From Jaltomata sinuosa (lineage: Eukaryota > Streptophyta > Magnoliopsida > Solanales > Solanaceae), in the NCBI GenBank assembly GCA_003996215.1, contig QJPP01001637.1, positions 369,501-433,500 of the forward strand: 64,000 nucleotides of DNA. The letters run 5' to 3'. The position numbers and the translations under genes are program-made. This document shows, piece after piece, positions 1 to 13,073 of the stretch. The notes under the pieces were generated by a model, which was not told where the DNA came from, did no database searches, and saw only the letters and a list, made by a program, of their open reading frames with translations. How positions within the stretch are numbered: position 1 is the stretch's first letter; the number at the start of each line of letters is the position of its first letter.

Positions 1-1240
1 CCTGACGGCCCACCCTACCGAGATGAACCCGTTGAACCTGTGTGGCCACCTCGGCCTGATACCCCAGAAGTAGTACCTCTCGAAGACTGACCATTGTGAC
101 CATGCTGACTACTCTGACCCTGCTTAAACTGAGAACCAGAAGGCTGAAGTGAAGCCTGAACTAGTCGACTAGACTGATCCTAGTGCCTCTAAGGCTGATG
201 ACCTCGGCCCCACTGCCTGAACCCCTATCACCATAACGAGAACCACTATAACTACCCTGATATCGAGGCCTCTTATTTCTGGCCTCGGTGTCATGACGAC
301 GCCTCGGTGTCATTAAGACGTGAATCCTCTACAGTACGGGCATAGTCCGCAATAGCCTGGAATGACTGACCACTAGCAACTAATATCTCTGTAGGCTCTC
401 TAAACTCTCTCCATAGCCCCCAAACAAATCTACGGACTCTGTCAGACTTAGTAGGCATAATCATGGCCCCAAATGGAGCAAGCTGATGAAACAGGTCTTA
501 TACTCTGAGGCGGTAATGGTATCCTGAGTATGTCTGGTGAACTCCTTCACATCTCTCTGTCGCTTTGAGGTAAGAACTTGGCCATAAAGGCCTCATAAAA
601 CTCAAACCAAGTCAAAGAAGGTGACGATGATGGTTTGCAAGCAACCTGGGCTCTCCACCATAACTTTGTTGGGCCCTCCAGATGATATGTAGTATAGCCA
701 ACCCCGTGAGTCTCCAACAACCCCAGATGGTGCAGCATCTTCTCACAAGTAGTAATAAAGTCATGAGGGTCCTGCCTCGATGTACTATCAAACCTCGCAG
801 GTGCCAATCTCAAGAATATACCCAATGCCTTCTGCTCCATCTCTATCATAGCTGGGAGAGGAGCAAGAGGTTGTGCAACTGATGGGACCGGAATAACCTC
901 GGCACGGGGAGCCGCAGTAACAGGCTACACTCATGAACTCAATGAACCTAGGGCTACACCCTGAGTGGATGTTTGTGCAGCCTCAGAAGGCCGCTCTCTA
1001 AACATACCCAACAACTGTAACAGTAAGCCCCAAATATTTAAAGACTGAGCGAGGGCTGAAGCTGGCACTTGAGTTGGTGGTACCTAGGCTGCCCCCTGGT
1101 CCACATGCTACTCGCGAGCAAACTTAGGCTCACGATCATCCTCAGGCCCTATCTCAACTTTAGAAGTTGTCGCTGCTCGGGGATGTCCTCGACCCCTACC
1201 TCTACGACCTCCCCATCCCCTAGATGGAGTTGGAGGATTG
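1..1240 (-). pseudogene. gag: Tekay/Del-type Ty3/Gypsy gag, disrupted, runs off the window
   Basis: Gag forms the virus-like particle of a Ty3/Gypsy element. The longest open piece is 849-547 (100 aa). It has the retrotransposon-gag signature: RLAPARFDS, then YHLEGPTKLWW, then FYEAFMAKFLP. Upstream (about 1240-850) the minus strand reads an Arg/Gly-rich N-terminus with in-frame stops. Downstream (546-1) it reads a Ser/Gly/Arg-rich stretch that normally precedes the zinc knuckle, which would lie left of base 1. A primer site and LTR lie just upstream at 1473-5007, in the expected order for a minus-strand element. The exact start codon is unclear because of decay. Family assignment comes from remembered Del/Tekay Gag patterns and the matching LTR at 59222-62453. 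Confidence 0.75.
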
Positions 1241-1472
1241 TATCCACTCGATGCCGATTATCTCATAAGAGTTATCTACGGAAGATTGAACTAGAACAAG
1301 TGAGATTTCAAGAAACTCCGACGGAATACGCACGATACAGAAGCAAATAAGAGAGACATATTTCCTAGGACGTCACTATATCCTCCCGAAGATTGAGTAC
1401 GAATGTCTCTGCCCCGATCCACATGACTCTACTAGACATTTGCTCCTATACCGATGATACCGGTGAACCTAG

Positions 1473-1484
1473 GCTCTAATACCA
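1473..1484 (-). other. Primer binding site (tRNA-iMet type) of the minus-strand Tekay-like element
   Basis: The minus strand reads TGGTATTAGAGC, one mismatch from the plant initiator-Met primer site TGGTATCAGAGC. It lies 3 nt from the LTR edge at 1488. Confidence 0.85.
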
Positions 1485-1487
1485 AGC

Positions 1488-4400
1488 TATCACGACCCGA
1501 TTTATTTGTCATGATGGAACCTACAACTCCCCAGTAGGAGAACCAGTCCCCATAGCCCGAAACGGTTAGTAATGGGTGACCATCTAACACCTTAGCAGAG
1601 GAACGATATAAATAAGCAGAAGCAAGGAAAATAGGCTGAAGAAAGTAGATACAGGAATATATATATACATCTGCGGAAGCTAAACCAAAACCCCAAAACC
1701 TGGTATCATTGTATAGAGCTGGAACTACATATAAGGAGTACGAAGCATCCAAAATAATATATACACAACTGTCTTCGAGTAGTAACGAAGTACATGATAC
1801 AGAAGATAAACTAAAGCTAAGCTCACCCTCGGTCTGGATAGTCCAAAAGATCTCCAAGCACAAATCCCTTGATCTAGCGGCGATGTCCCACACTAGGATC
1901 TTCATCAGAAGATGCAGAGTGTAGTATGAACACCAATTGCAAAGCAACCGGTACCCAGTAGGTATCATAGGCCGACTGGGCACATATAAGATAAAAGAGC
2001 AGTAATAGGCAGAATAGAAAATAATTAGTCACAGAAGGCAACAAATAAGTACACAGAAGCTAGCACAGAAGGAATACAAGAAGGAACCATACATATGTCT
2101 AGCTAAAAGAGTACACATCAAAGGTGAAAAAAAAACACGTACCCGGGATCCTCGCAACAACAAGTATATAAAGAAGAGTTTAAAAAGTAGGTGGTATACT
2201 GGTAACCTCAAATGGATAGAAAAGGAGAGAAAAGATAACGATAATCATGCTCGAATACAAGATACAATAACCCAAATAAGCCTACTAATCTAAAGTCAAG
2301 AGCTAACAACGGAAACCCAAGCACAACTTAATTAATAACTGAGGTCATAAGAACCACGATAGGAACCAATAGTGTGAAATAGTAATAATAAGTCTACCTA
2401 CAGTCCCACGGGCACCCATACCCCTGAGGGACACAAAAAATAAAGACAAAACATCCGGCATCCCATACTACTGGAGCGTACAATCAGCAAACATCAAACA
2501 AAGGTGAAACCTCACACAAATGAATAGTATGACATGCCATGCTAAGCCAAGAGTGATAAAAGTACTGTATGTTACCCGCTTTCAGCGTCCTATAACGTCC
2601 AGAAGATAGGATCCATTGAAGGTCACACCCATATACCTCTACTATGCCTTATACCCCCCTCCGGTACTCGCAACATGTAGACCCTGGTCTGGAATGGCAA
2701 GTTCTATGGAGGCCACCCAACCGACATACTAGATTCCCTGCAATCTCAAAAATCTCCAAGTAAAGGTGCCCGGAGAGTATCCAGGTCTAAATCAGTAAGT
2801 TAAATAGCCCTAGCGCATGGCCCCACCGAGTCTAGCATTACCCAGAAAGATGTAGTAAAACAAGTCTAGTGCTCGACCCCGCCGAGTCTAGTATACTTGG
2901 AAATAGTGATAAAACATCCTTCAATTCCCCCTTACCCTAAGAAAATCCATTAAGATAGTACCAAAACTCTTTTTTAATCATTTTTACTAAAAATGGGCCC
3001 CACAGGCCATGCAAGGTTTAGAAATTCAGCAATAGTAGGCCCGAATCAAAAATCATAGTAAAATGGTGAAGAAATTCCCTCTATATGCATGAAAAATGGT
3101 ATACACAATCACAACAGTAGCCCCCAGCCAACAATCAATCTATCGGCCCTGCACAGGCTCCAATCATTCTATAGCACATATAGCTAGCTCTACAACAATA
3201 ATAATGATGCTCGGGACTCACAGACATTCCCATATAACCCATCATCTATGTTCCAGAGTAAAACAAGGCCACACAAGACCACAAGGGTGATAATATCATC
3301 TACAACAAATACTATAACCATCGGAGGAAGAAAAGGAATCATACATGAAAAAAGTGGTCAAAGTCTGTGGTATCAACTAGTAAACCCAACCCAAGGATGC
3401 CCATTTGTACAATTTTATTCTATACATGTGAAGTCTATGGAGTTTAAATCATAACCTACCTCGGGGCCAAACTGCAAACATGAACCATCAATCCTGTGCC
3501 TTCCTCTTTTGAACAGCCTCGAAAAGCTGCCACACTATCAATAACATAATCTAGATGTCAAGAAAATAAGAACGACACCCATATTGCTATACGGAAAATC
3601 GGGCCAAAAATCGGGTCAAAAAATGACCCTCAGGGCCTGTGCAGCGAAATAGAAAATAAAATTTATAATTATGTCCCCGGTGAATTTAGGAACCCACGCT
3701 CAAATTTTCTGCGCAAGTGGAGTTTCTTTCGGGGCTCAAAACAGCCTCGAAGTACTACTAATTCATGAGAACAAAAGTGGAGAATTGTGATTTTCAAGGG
3801 TGAAAACATACCAATTTAGAAGCAAGAATCGACCACGGACTAGAACTATAGCTACCACGAACAATCTAGCTCTCCAACACAGCTTTAACCCAAGAAAAAT
3901 CAAGCTTGTAAGAGCCTCAACCATGGAAGTTTTTGAGCTTTAAGAGAAGACAAAGCTTGAAGAAGAAGAGGCTTACCAACGATAAAAGAGCGAGATTCAC
4001 GATAATTTAGAGAATTTCCACGAGCCCACACTGTTCTTGAGTAATTAGAGTTGAGAAAAATGAAGTTGGAGTTGAAAGAAGTGAAAGAAATAAGATGAAA
4101 ATTGTGAAAAACAAGAATTTAAAGAATGAAATTTGTGGAAAATTAACGGAAGTTAACAAGAGATTTTACCTATTCATGAGGCAAAGAAACACACCCGGAT
4201 CAGCAACAATTATTCCTCCAAGTTATGGGTAAGAGCAGGTAAAGATTTGAAGGAATTTGGTGTAAAAATGGTGGAGAAAACGAGTTGAGATGATGAGAGC
4301 AATAGCTGAAAATAAAGCTGCCAACAACTATTTAAAGCTGGCCCGCAACAAAAATATATACAATTTTTGAAACTTCTACGGGGCATTCCGTGCACAATCG

Positions 4401-5007
4401 GAATCCGATACTCACAAACCAATAGAGCTATTTGAGGGAAAACAACATTGTGGACTCAATGGAATCAACAAATTTACCAATGGAGATTGTTTTAAGGAAA
4501 AGTGGACCCCATGCCCAAAACTAACTCGGAACTCAATACCCCAAAATAAGTCTGGAAGCCTCGAGACCCAAACCGAAGGTTCCCCTAGCCCAAAGTCGAT
4601 ATTCCAGAGTTAATAGCGCATATGGAATTTTTATCCGAGGCTGTTTTCTCCGAATATTGACCAAAGCCAAACGTTCAAGTTCAACTTGGCTAAACCACAA
4701 AAACCCAGACAAAACTAAATCGAAAGCTCCCAGAACCTGACCCAACATCCATCTAGACCAAAATCCACGCTCTCGAGCTAACGGAACTGTCAGACTTTGA
4801 TTCCGAGCACCTTTACCAAGAATGTTTACTAAAGTCAATGATATTCTAAGTTAAGGCCCTAAAACAGGCAAACAGCCAAAATGACCAAATGACCAGGGCA
4901 CTAAACCACAAGTACCATCAAGTCAAAAATGACTTGGGGCCGCTACAGGAAAGCTCTAGTAGTACAAAAAAGGCATAAATGCAAAAATGACATAAAGAGT
5001 CATTACA
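1488..5007 (-). repeat. 5' LTR of the minus-strand Tekay-like element
   Basis: On the minus strand the LTR starts TGTAATGACTC (5007) and ends GTGATA (1488) next to the primer site. Collinear similarity is visible by eye to the LTR at 59222-62453, for example 1928-2040 against 59645-59760, 2401-2510 against 60075-60185 and 3370-3460 against 61120-61215. It is also similar to the plus-strand LTR at 41568-44574. No long ORF inside is convincing; 1432-1983 only reads across the LTR and primer site. Flanking bases 5008-5012 (CCACA) are the expected target duplication, but the partner copy lies outside the window. Confidence 0.85.
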
Positions 5008-5195
5008 CCACACAAGGATCCCAAATATATGCCAAGTAATCGGACCACACAAAGATCCTTAAACAACAACCAAGTAATCAGACCACAAAAGGATCCCAAA
5101 TATATGCCAAGTAACCAGGACACACAAGGATCTCAAATATATGCCAAGTAACTGGACCACACAAGGATCCCACAATAACAACCATAATATAACTT
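5008..5195 (-). repeat. Tandem array of a ~37 bp LTR subrepeat
   Basis: About five degenerate units of the type 'aagtaaccggaccacac' plus 'aaggatcccaaatatatgcc'. The same unit recurs in larger arrays at 31975-32405 and 38345-38760. It also recurs inverted, in longer form, at 41030-41480. Confidence 0.8.
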
Positions 5196-5354
5196 GGTCC
5201 ACTCATGGAACAAATATAAATAGAAATAATAATAGTAATCATAAATCAGGTCCACTAAAGGAATCGTCAAACTTCACCAATACCTTGTACATACATGCTA
5301 AGGGTCTTATGGTAACCCACTAGCAATGACCTGCAGAGGATGAGCAGTTGTGCA

Positions 5355-5485
5355 TGAATTATACCGGTGTGGTACCCGAGCCAACTAATGAATCATAATA
5401 ACCATATTTTCATGGTACCCAAGACAACTAATGAATCATAGAAACTATATTGGCATAGTACCTGAGCCAACTAATGAATAACATC
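5355..5485 (-). repeat. Short tandem repeat built on a GTACC..GGTAC unit
   Basis: Three degenerate units of 'gtggtacccgagccaac' followed by 'taatgaatcata'. Counterparts are at 32592-32710 and 38935-39010, and on the other strand at 10830-10930, 20755-20855 and 40855-41010. Confidence 0.7.
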
Positions 5486-7283
5486 AACTAATCTCGTGAA
5501 GATGTCAAAGTACCAGTACATCCCATGATAACAACAGATATCACAATAATCACAACTACAATGAGAATGAGCAATCATACTTGTACAGTCAACAAGCCTC
5601 TAATATAACCTAATTATATGTGATTAACACTTAGGATATCATTTAACAAATACCTTCCTTAATCATGCCTTGCAATAATAAACAACCACCGAAACATTTG
5701 GTCAACTCGAGTTACTCATTTCATGCAAACAACAATTATTCTTTAACACATCAAATCACAAGTAGATATGATTCATTGGTTTCATCAATTATATTATGTC
5801 CGAAGATCAATCCCCGTCTTATTCAAGTAAGCATTATCAAGTAATATTCATTGAGTGTAAGTACTCATTTTAGGAGTGCACATTCAATCTAATGGAGCCT
5901 AAACTCAAGTTGAAGTCATACACCTTAATACCTTTTACTTTCTAACCCTTAGCCTAACTTGACCTTAGGCACTTAAATTATGTGACATCCTCCTCATACC
6001 ATAATTAATTCTCATCACTAACCTTAAGCAAGATTATCCCGTATTACAATCACACATAATACCAAGTTCACCCTTTTTATGGTAATTAGGCTGAATCACT
6101 ATATTATAAGCTCACACAATCTCATTATCATCTATAATCACATAATTCATATTTCAATCCACCATGGAGTCATAAAAATACAAAACACCCATCAAGGATT
6201 CATATATTAACATATCAACACATAATTAGGTCCTTATTACATTGATCACATGTTTTGTCCATCCGAACTCCATGCCCACAGGCCAAAACATTATTTTCCC
6301 ATCAAATATATGTCATGAGTATGATTTCTAACCACATTCTACTACTCATAAATCATAACCAACCTGGGCGTCAAGTTGCTACTACAGAGTGCACTATTAT
6401 GCGGTTGCCTTGCCTTTTCTTGCTTCTCAACTAAATCTCGATCTAAAAAAGCTACGAAATAACAATTCAACCATTGTTTAACCAATTCTAGGCATATAAC
6501 CTAACTTTCATTGATTTTAACCCAAGCTCATGCATAAACTTGTCATTTCAGGGTTTTCAATCTACTCAAAATCACTATATCTTTGATTAGTTAGATCAAT
6601 TTCTAGTCCCAAGGACATAATCTACAACACTAACCCAAATTCAAGGGATTTCAAACTATTAATTCACTTTACACCCAAAAATTCAACCTATGTTAACTTT
6701 CTACCCCCACCACGACCAATCTAATATTACTCTAAGGATTTTACAATCAAACAAGTGTTAGATTGATGGAAGAACTTACCTTGAAGGAGGAAATCAATAG
6801 AGAACTGAAGAAATCCCCCCTCTCTTGCACAAGTTTGGAGAGTAAAATAATGTTTTAGGTCTAAATACTATATTTAACTATGCATAGCCTGCTATAGCGG
6901 CCTGATCCCGCTATAGCAGCCTCAGCTTTTCAGCACAGACAGTCTTCAGTAAAATTATTATAACTTTTTGCTTCGAAAACGTATTAACAAACAGTTGGTG
7001 GTGTTAGAATGAAGACTCAAAGATCTTTAATTTGATAGGTATTGGGCCATATAATTCCCTATATTCTAGGAGGAGTGCTCTTTGAAGTTGACCTTAGTTT
7101 AAACTTAGCCCGAAACTAAATCGATAAGGACACTTTCGACTTAACTTTGTGCTAGGGGCATTGTATAACCTTAACTCATAACTAATGCACTCAGATACTA
7201 ATGAATTGATCCTAACTCTATGACAAATGATTCGTATACCTTTACCATAGATATTTTCAGTAACGGAAGAACATATCATTATA

Positions 7284-9674
7284 ACAGATACCAATTTACC
7301 CATCATTCATCCCCGAATGATCACCATTAGAAAAAGAATGGTACAAGTCAAACTTTGAACCTTAACTCCCCAACCACGTCAACACGTTTATAGACTTATG
7401 TAAACCACCAAAAAATTAGTTACATTGGTGTAGTAAAAACTCAAGCCAAAACTTATTGCTACACTACCCCATCAAGGAATCTTCCATCCTTCGAATAGCA
7501 TGAAACTAAGGGGAACAACCCTTTCCCCGAGCGCCAAAGTAATCTGGGGCCTCGTAAATATACCGGAATGAAAAGATTCAAACATAACAAACAAAAATAA
7601 CTTTCTATGATGCAAGGGTTTGGGTCCCGCTATAGCAGAAAAGGGCTGCAATAGAAAAAGCCAACAGCTTACCAGGGTGAGATATGGGTTTCTTTCCCAT
7701 TACCCCTATTTTCACTCGAGAAACTACCTTAGAGATTAAGTACCTAATCAGGTAAAAAATTAAGCCCACTTCAACACAAGTAACCAATACGTACATCAAG
7801 TAAATAGTTAATCCTAGTTCAGCTCAAGGAATCAACATGACCATCAAGTAAATAGTTAAGCTCGATTTAACTTAAGGAACCAATATGTACATCACGTAAA
7901 CAGTTAAGATTGATTCAACTCAAGAAACCAATATGTACGCCAAGTAAATAGTTAACTCTGGTTCAACTCAAGGTTAATACCTAGCCTCTCTATTGAGGCT
8001 TTTCCAGATAAGAAGATGCGGAGCCAAACCATCACGCATGAATTAGTTATTTCTTTAACAACGGTTTAAGAATAAAACCTTGAGAGTTCATGATTAGATA
8101 ATATCTAAACTCAGTAAAAACTAAAATTTTATTACATCAGGACTACTATAGCGACTTAATTCCTACTATAGCAGAGAAATACCCGCCATAGCGACACTAT
8201 GGTAGCAGCCTACCTCCCACTATAGCACCATAAGAGAGGCAGTAACTCTGGGCAGTCCTAATTTTGGTGAATTTTACAACTAAATCTCTGTTAACCTAGA
8301 CCTACCCCTTAGGTCAAAAGCTATATCTAGAGTTCTATTAAATCAAACTCCATTTCGAAAGTTTATATGGGATACTATGTCCCTCACATATCATGATGTC
8401 ACCTTAATTTCATCAAACACTACACCTCGAGACACCGATTATCTATAAACCACACAATGCTATATTTTCATAGGAACCCACCCTAGCCTGAGGTTTTATC
8501 AACTTTCATCCTAGGATAAACTCTTCCCGGGCAATTAGCCCCTAAACAAAGCTATAAAGAACACAACATCACCAAACACTACACCGTGTTTTCCCCTCGG
8601 GACACCTATATTAAGACTATTTTTCATACCTCCATGATTAACGCATAAGAATAGACCATATAAAGTACAACCATCAACCAACACACCACTATGGGTTTCA
8701 GTAATACATAAATTCTCCCCTACAACTCACATTAGTCTATTCGGCTCTCAATAATCAATCTTTTATGAAAAAATAGCTTTTTAGTTATCACTCGGGGAAA
8801 AGCTATACTTGTTTAGCCTCACAACCAGCTTACAACTAGTAAAATTACTGACCCAAACATACCTTAACCACTCAAGGGTAAATACAACTCAAGTATCATC
8901 ATGCAATAATGAGAGGGATATGACTATTCATAAGGACCTCTAATAACAAGTCCACAACACCTTTACTTTTCTTTATTTCCATCAATATCAACATATAAAA
9001 AGGTATGATCAATATAGAAATTCACCAAGGCAACACTCTGACCATTGACAACAATAACAACAACCAAGTTAACTAAAGTCGGATGTTCAAATATATAAGT
9101 TACCTCAAACAGACAATATTTCATCCCTTCCTTTTATTGCACATGGTTGCTAGTTTTTATAATCCTTTTATCGAATGCATGCTTTACCTTTCTATAAGTA
9201 ATTTTTACAATTCATGCAATGGTTCACAACTCAACTAACTATTTTAAATAACCCAGGAATTAAAAAGCAAAACATGGGGAAATAGGGCAGGGATTCTGCC
9301 TCGATCATCCCTCTATAGTGGCTTGCACACTTCTATGGCGACCCCTAACAGTAGCAGCCTAGAAATTTACCATTTTTTGCAAAAATTCCCTCATTCCCCT
9401 TCCCTTTTTAAACACTGACATATGAAATCGCACTATGGCCCTTAACAAAATCCCAAGACCAAACCCAGCCATGTGTAAACAAGAACTTAGCATCATATTA
9501 TTTAAAACTAGTTATGAATCACACCAATAAAACTTTTCATAACAACAAATCTCGATATTATTCAACAATAGCCCTTTTTCCCATGGTCCTCACCCAAATT
9601 TGACTATCTTGAAACTAGAGTTTCCCACAGTTGTAAGCCACTTTTATCCCCTTACCATTATACAAATGATAAGT
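7284..9674 (-). mobile_element. Internal region of element M, copy 1, left part (non-autonomous)
   Basis: This is collinear with 34521-36900. No ORF above background is found. Next to the LTR edge the minus strand reads TTCGGGGATGAATGATGGG, resembling the pol-end/polypurine context of Tekay elements, so M looks like a gag-pol-less derivative of that lineage. It carries 48 bp tandem repeats (7790-7975) and GCTATAGC-type motifs (7629, 8145-8225, 9306-9345). It is interrupted at 9674/9675 by element E and resumes at 30531. Together the two parts give an internal region of about 2.94 kb, equal to copy 2. Confidence 0.75.
7790..7975. repeat. 48 bp tandem repeat in M internal region
   Basis: About four units of 'aagtaaatagttaa' plus a gap plus 'ttcaactcaaggaacc' plus 'aatatgtacatc'. 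The homologous array in M copy 2 is at 34975-35170. Confidence 0.75.
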
Positions 9675-12097
9675 TGTAATGACCTGATTCGTCGTTATTT
9701 TAGAAATCACCTTATCACAGATTTTGGGAATGATTAAAAATTTGCATTTTAGTTAAGTGGGGTGACATGACGGGAATTTTAGATTTTTAGAAATTGACCC
9801 GAGCTGATGTCACCCTGCTGCTATAGAAAATATTATTCCTCTATAGCACTGCCACTGTAGCGGTCTACCCTCTGCTATAGCATTATGGCAGAAAATAGAA
9901 ACTAGAAACAAGCAATTTATATTTTAGACTCCTCCTCTTCAGTTGGAAAATATACAAGAGTTACTCCAAAAACTCTCCTAGGCTTCTCCAAGGCTTGGGA
10001 GACATAGGGAGGAGAGTTTCCGGCTAAAAGAATGCAGAATAATAGATTTTGGGCTTGTCATGCATCAGGAAATGCCTTCACAGATCTAGAATATGTGTTG
10101 TGCAGCTTCTTGGTGTCCAGGTAGGCTAGGTTTCTTTTCATTGAGTAGACTTTGACCTGTTTTCATTTTATATTATTGATATAGGCTGAAAGAGAATTCA
10201 TGTTTAAGCCTTCAGGCACAGAGTCTAGAGGATTGTTGCATTTTGACTAGTTATTAGAATAGGAAGTGATAAGTTGGGGTGATGTATCTCATTTTGGGTT
10301 GATTATAATTATTTATTGGTGTGCGACGCTAGAATCTAGTAACTAGATTTTTGGGATGGCTCGGGGAACCAAAAATATTATGGGTAAATAAATAACTAAT
10401 TATAGGGTGTTTCGAGAATGATTCGATATAAAAGAAATAGGGTAAACAAGAATGGTTGAGGCACCAATGTTAGGAGGTATCTTCTCTATGTTGTTTTGTC
10501 TTAAAAGGGGTTCCTAAATTGATGTATAAGTGGAATACATGTCTAGAGGGTGAACCGAGACTTAGTCCCTAGACAAGAATTCAAGGTTGGGGTTTTGAAC
10601 CAGATTATAGGGTAGGTGATAGTTGTTGTCTTGCCAATATGCAATGTATAGACACGTAACTATAGCTTAATAATGTATGTGCTTTCGTGCCTAGGAAAGG
10701 AAGTTATGAATGTCAAAAGTATATGGGGTGTCTATTATGGGGAGTGAACTTAATTATTGCTTGTTGGTTTTACAAGGGAGTTTTCTATGCATTTAATGAT
10801 TAACTGTTGGTTTTACGTGATTTTTGGTGGCTCAGGTACTATGCCTGATACAGGATACTAACGGTTGGTTTGGGTACTATGCCTTGTACAGGTTCTATAT
10901 CGGTTGGCTCGAGTACCATTCCAGGTATGGGTTTAATTAAGCATTATTGACTGTATTTATCTATAGTTCCATGAGTGAACTGGGTTGATTGTTGAATCAG
11001 TGATTGATTATATTGGTCCTTGAGAGGCTGGGTTGTTACACTTAAATATGGGGATGGTCCTAGGGTAGACTGGGCATTGCATGTTAACACTTAGGTATTG
11101 GTCTGTGGATCCTTGATTGGTAGGGGTAATGTAAAAAGGGATAATGCCATGATTATTGATCATTGTTATATGGTTGTTGAACCTGTGTCACGGAGTGAGT
11201 AAGACTGTGAGTTTGGGGCCGTATTGCTGGCTGTTATTATTTATTAGGCATTGTCCTAAGGGTCTCTTGGGCAGTCTTCTACTTGTAGGTAGTGGAATGA
11301 CTGTATATGGCCTAGTCATTAGGTAGGGGGTTTAGTTCTAGTTGTTGAGTCATAGTGGTGGACTTGAATAATGGAGTGGTAGTTTGGGTCTAGACATAGT
11401 TGTCCAACTAGAGTTAAGGTGACTTAGAAAGTCTAGGTGGTGACTGAGACTTGGGAAGTCTAGGTGGAAAGTGTGACTTGGGAAGTCCTAGGTGTCAGGA
11501 GTAGAGTCTCCAAGTGGTGGAGTTGGCAGCGGAACAGGATAGGAAGGCTAGGGGACAGAACGAATAATTCCATAGGAGTTAAGGTCATGGTGGTAAATAT
11601 GGATATTGAAGGACTGGATAATTTTAACTCATTTCATATTTTCTCTTATATTCCTTATGTGATGGTATGTAGTGGATTCGGGTCGATCGATGATGCCTAC
11701 CAGTACGTGTGTTTGTACTGATACTACTCTTGCTATACCTTTTGGGTATAGTCTGGTTACAAGGTCAATGATTTTTCATTGGTACATGATAATGGCGATC
11801 TACAACAGCTTCTACTCTTCGATTCCATAGTGGAAGCTGTGTCTTCTTTTCAATTCTTGTATTTCCCCTGAAGTAGCTCTTGTACCTATTTAGACTAGGT
11901 CCTATGGAGGGTTGTGTTTGAGTTTTGTAAAGTATTTTCCTGAAATAAAAGTTGTAAATGTTTTCCTAATTTAGAGAGGAGGTTTCCTTTATGGTTTTGT
12001 TATTTTCCTCATTTACCTGTTGGATCGGGTGGTAAAGGTTCTCCTATCTAGGTGCTTAGAGTAGGTGCCCACACGGACCAGTAGTTGTGTCATGACA
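9675..12097 (+). repeat. 5' LTR of element E
   Basis: It starts TGTAATGACC and ends TCATGACA, 2423 bp, followed by the PBS. The first 500 bp match the LTR fragment at 39455 onward. The part from about 10830 matches the truncated 3' LTR at 20746 onward. It holds three ~46 bp repeats with 'ggctcgagtacca' (10830-10930) and a GCTATAGC-type cluster at 9828-9885. The ORF 11464-11721 (85 aa) has no recognisable domain and is not called a gene. Confidence 0.85.
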
Positions 12098-12099
12098 AA

Positions 12100-12111
12100 T
12101 GGTATCAGAGC
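12100..12111 (+). other. Primer binding site of element E (tRNA-iMet)
   Basis: An exact TGGTATCAGAGC, 2 nt after the 5' LTR. This fixes the plus orientation of E. Confidence 0.92.
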
Positions 12112-13073
12112 CTAGGTTACCAGTCTCCCAGTACAAGAGCAAAATGATGAATAGAGTCCTACAGATTGGTCTGTTGACGTCCACATCTAATCCTTAGGAA
12201 GCTATGAATCATTCAAGGAATCACCTCTCTTCTTTCATTCCTTTCGTACGGTTTATTACTTGCTTGTATGTGTTGAGTCCAATTGGTATCTCTCAATTTC
12301 AATTGGTATCTCAACGGAGTGAAGGATGTCATTGGAATCCGGTTGCCCTGGGACAAGCAAGAGGAGTTGGAACAAGGATGGTTCCAATTGGTATCTGGAC
12401 TGAGAGGCTGGGGTAAAGCATGGATGACTGACTAATAGTCATCCATTGGCAAATAGAGAGTAGTATATGTGGCTTGATTTTGTTGTAGCTTGAAGCTTGA
12501 AATATTGTGTGTTGCAAGGCTTGTATGACTAAAATTGTTGGTGTATAATTGATTTTCTTACTGTGAATATTTGGGTATGAAGGGAGTCATAATTGAAATT
12601 TGGTGTGCTTTTGGTTTGTGATAAATTGTTATCTGCGTTGAATTGGAATTTTGTATTACTTTCAGAAAGGGACTCATCATTTGTTAAGATGGTGAGGGGA
12701 CAAGACTTATTATTGTGGGGAAGCTCTGGTTTATAGACAGTCGGTATTGGTTGGAAACCATAGGAAAAAGGCGGACTAGTAGTGTATGATATCAAAAACA
12801 TGCCATTGCACACCGTTCTAGTGTGGGTTATAAGTTCTTTTTATTGTAACGTGTGGCTGATTTCGGAAGCTATGCAATGCTGGGAATGGTTTTGGGGTGT
12901 TGTTTAAGACCATGGCAGGAGTTATGGGGTTAACATTGATAGCTGGGAATGGGGATGAGTAAACTTTGCTGAAAATTCCAATTTCCTGGGCTGCTACCTT
13001 TGGGACTACCATAGCGGAGCTGTACCACTACGAAACTCTTGCTATAGCTGGAATTTCCCTGCTATGGTGGTAC

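Larger units (their letters stand above)
5008..7283 (-). repeat. 3' LTR of element M (truncated by the Tekay-like insertion)
   Basis: This matches 31960-34520 collinearly, including the blocks around 5641, 5930, 6360 and 6890, so it is the same LTR type in the same orientation. The junction with M internal sequence is near 7283, where the ggtcattaca edge seen at 34511-34520 is degraded to tatcattata. It contains two exact GCTATAGC octamers (6891 and 6910) and tandem repeats at its left end. It holds no gene. Confidence 0.75.

Noticed and set aside
1432..1983. 183-aa minus-strand ORF across the LTR edge
   Set aside because: It spans the LTR terminus and primer site of the Tekay-like element and has no domain.
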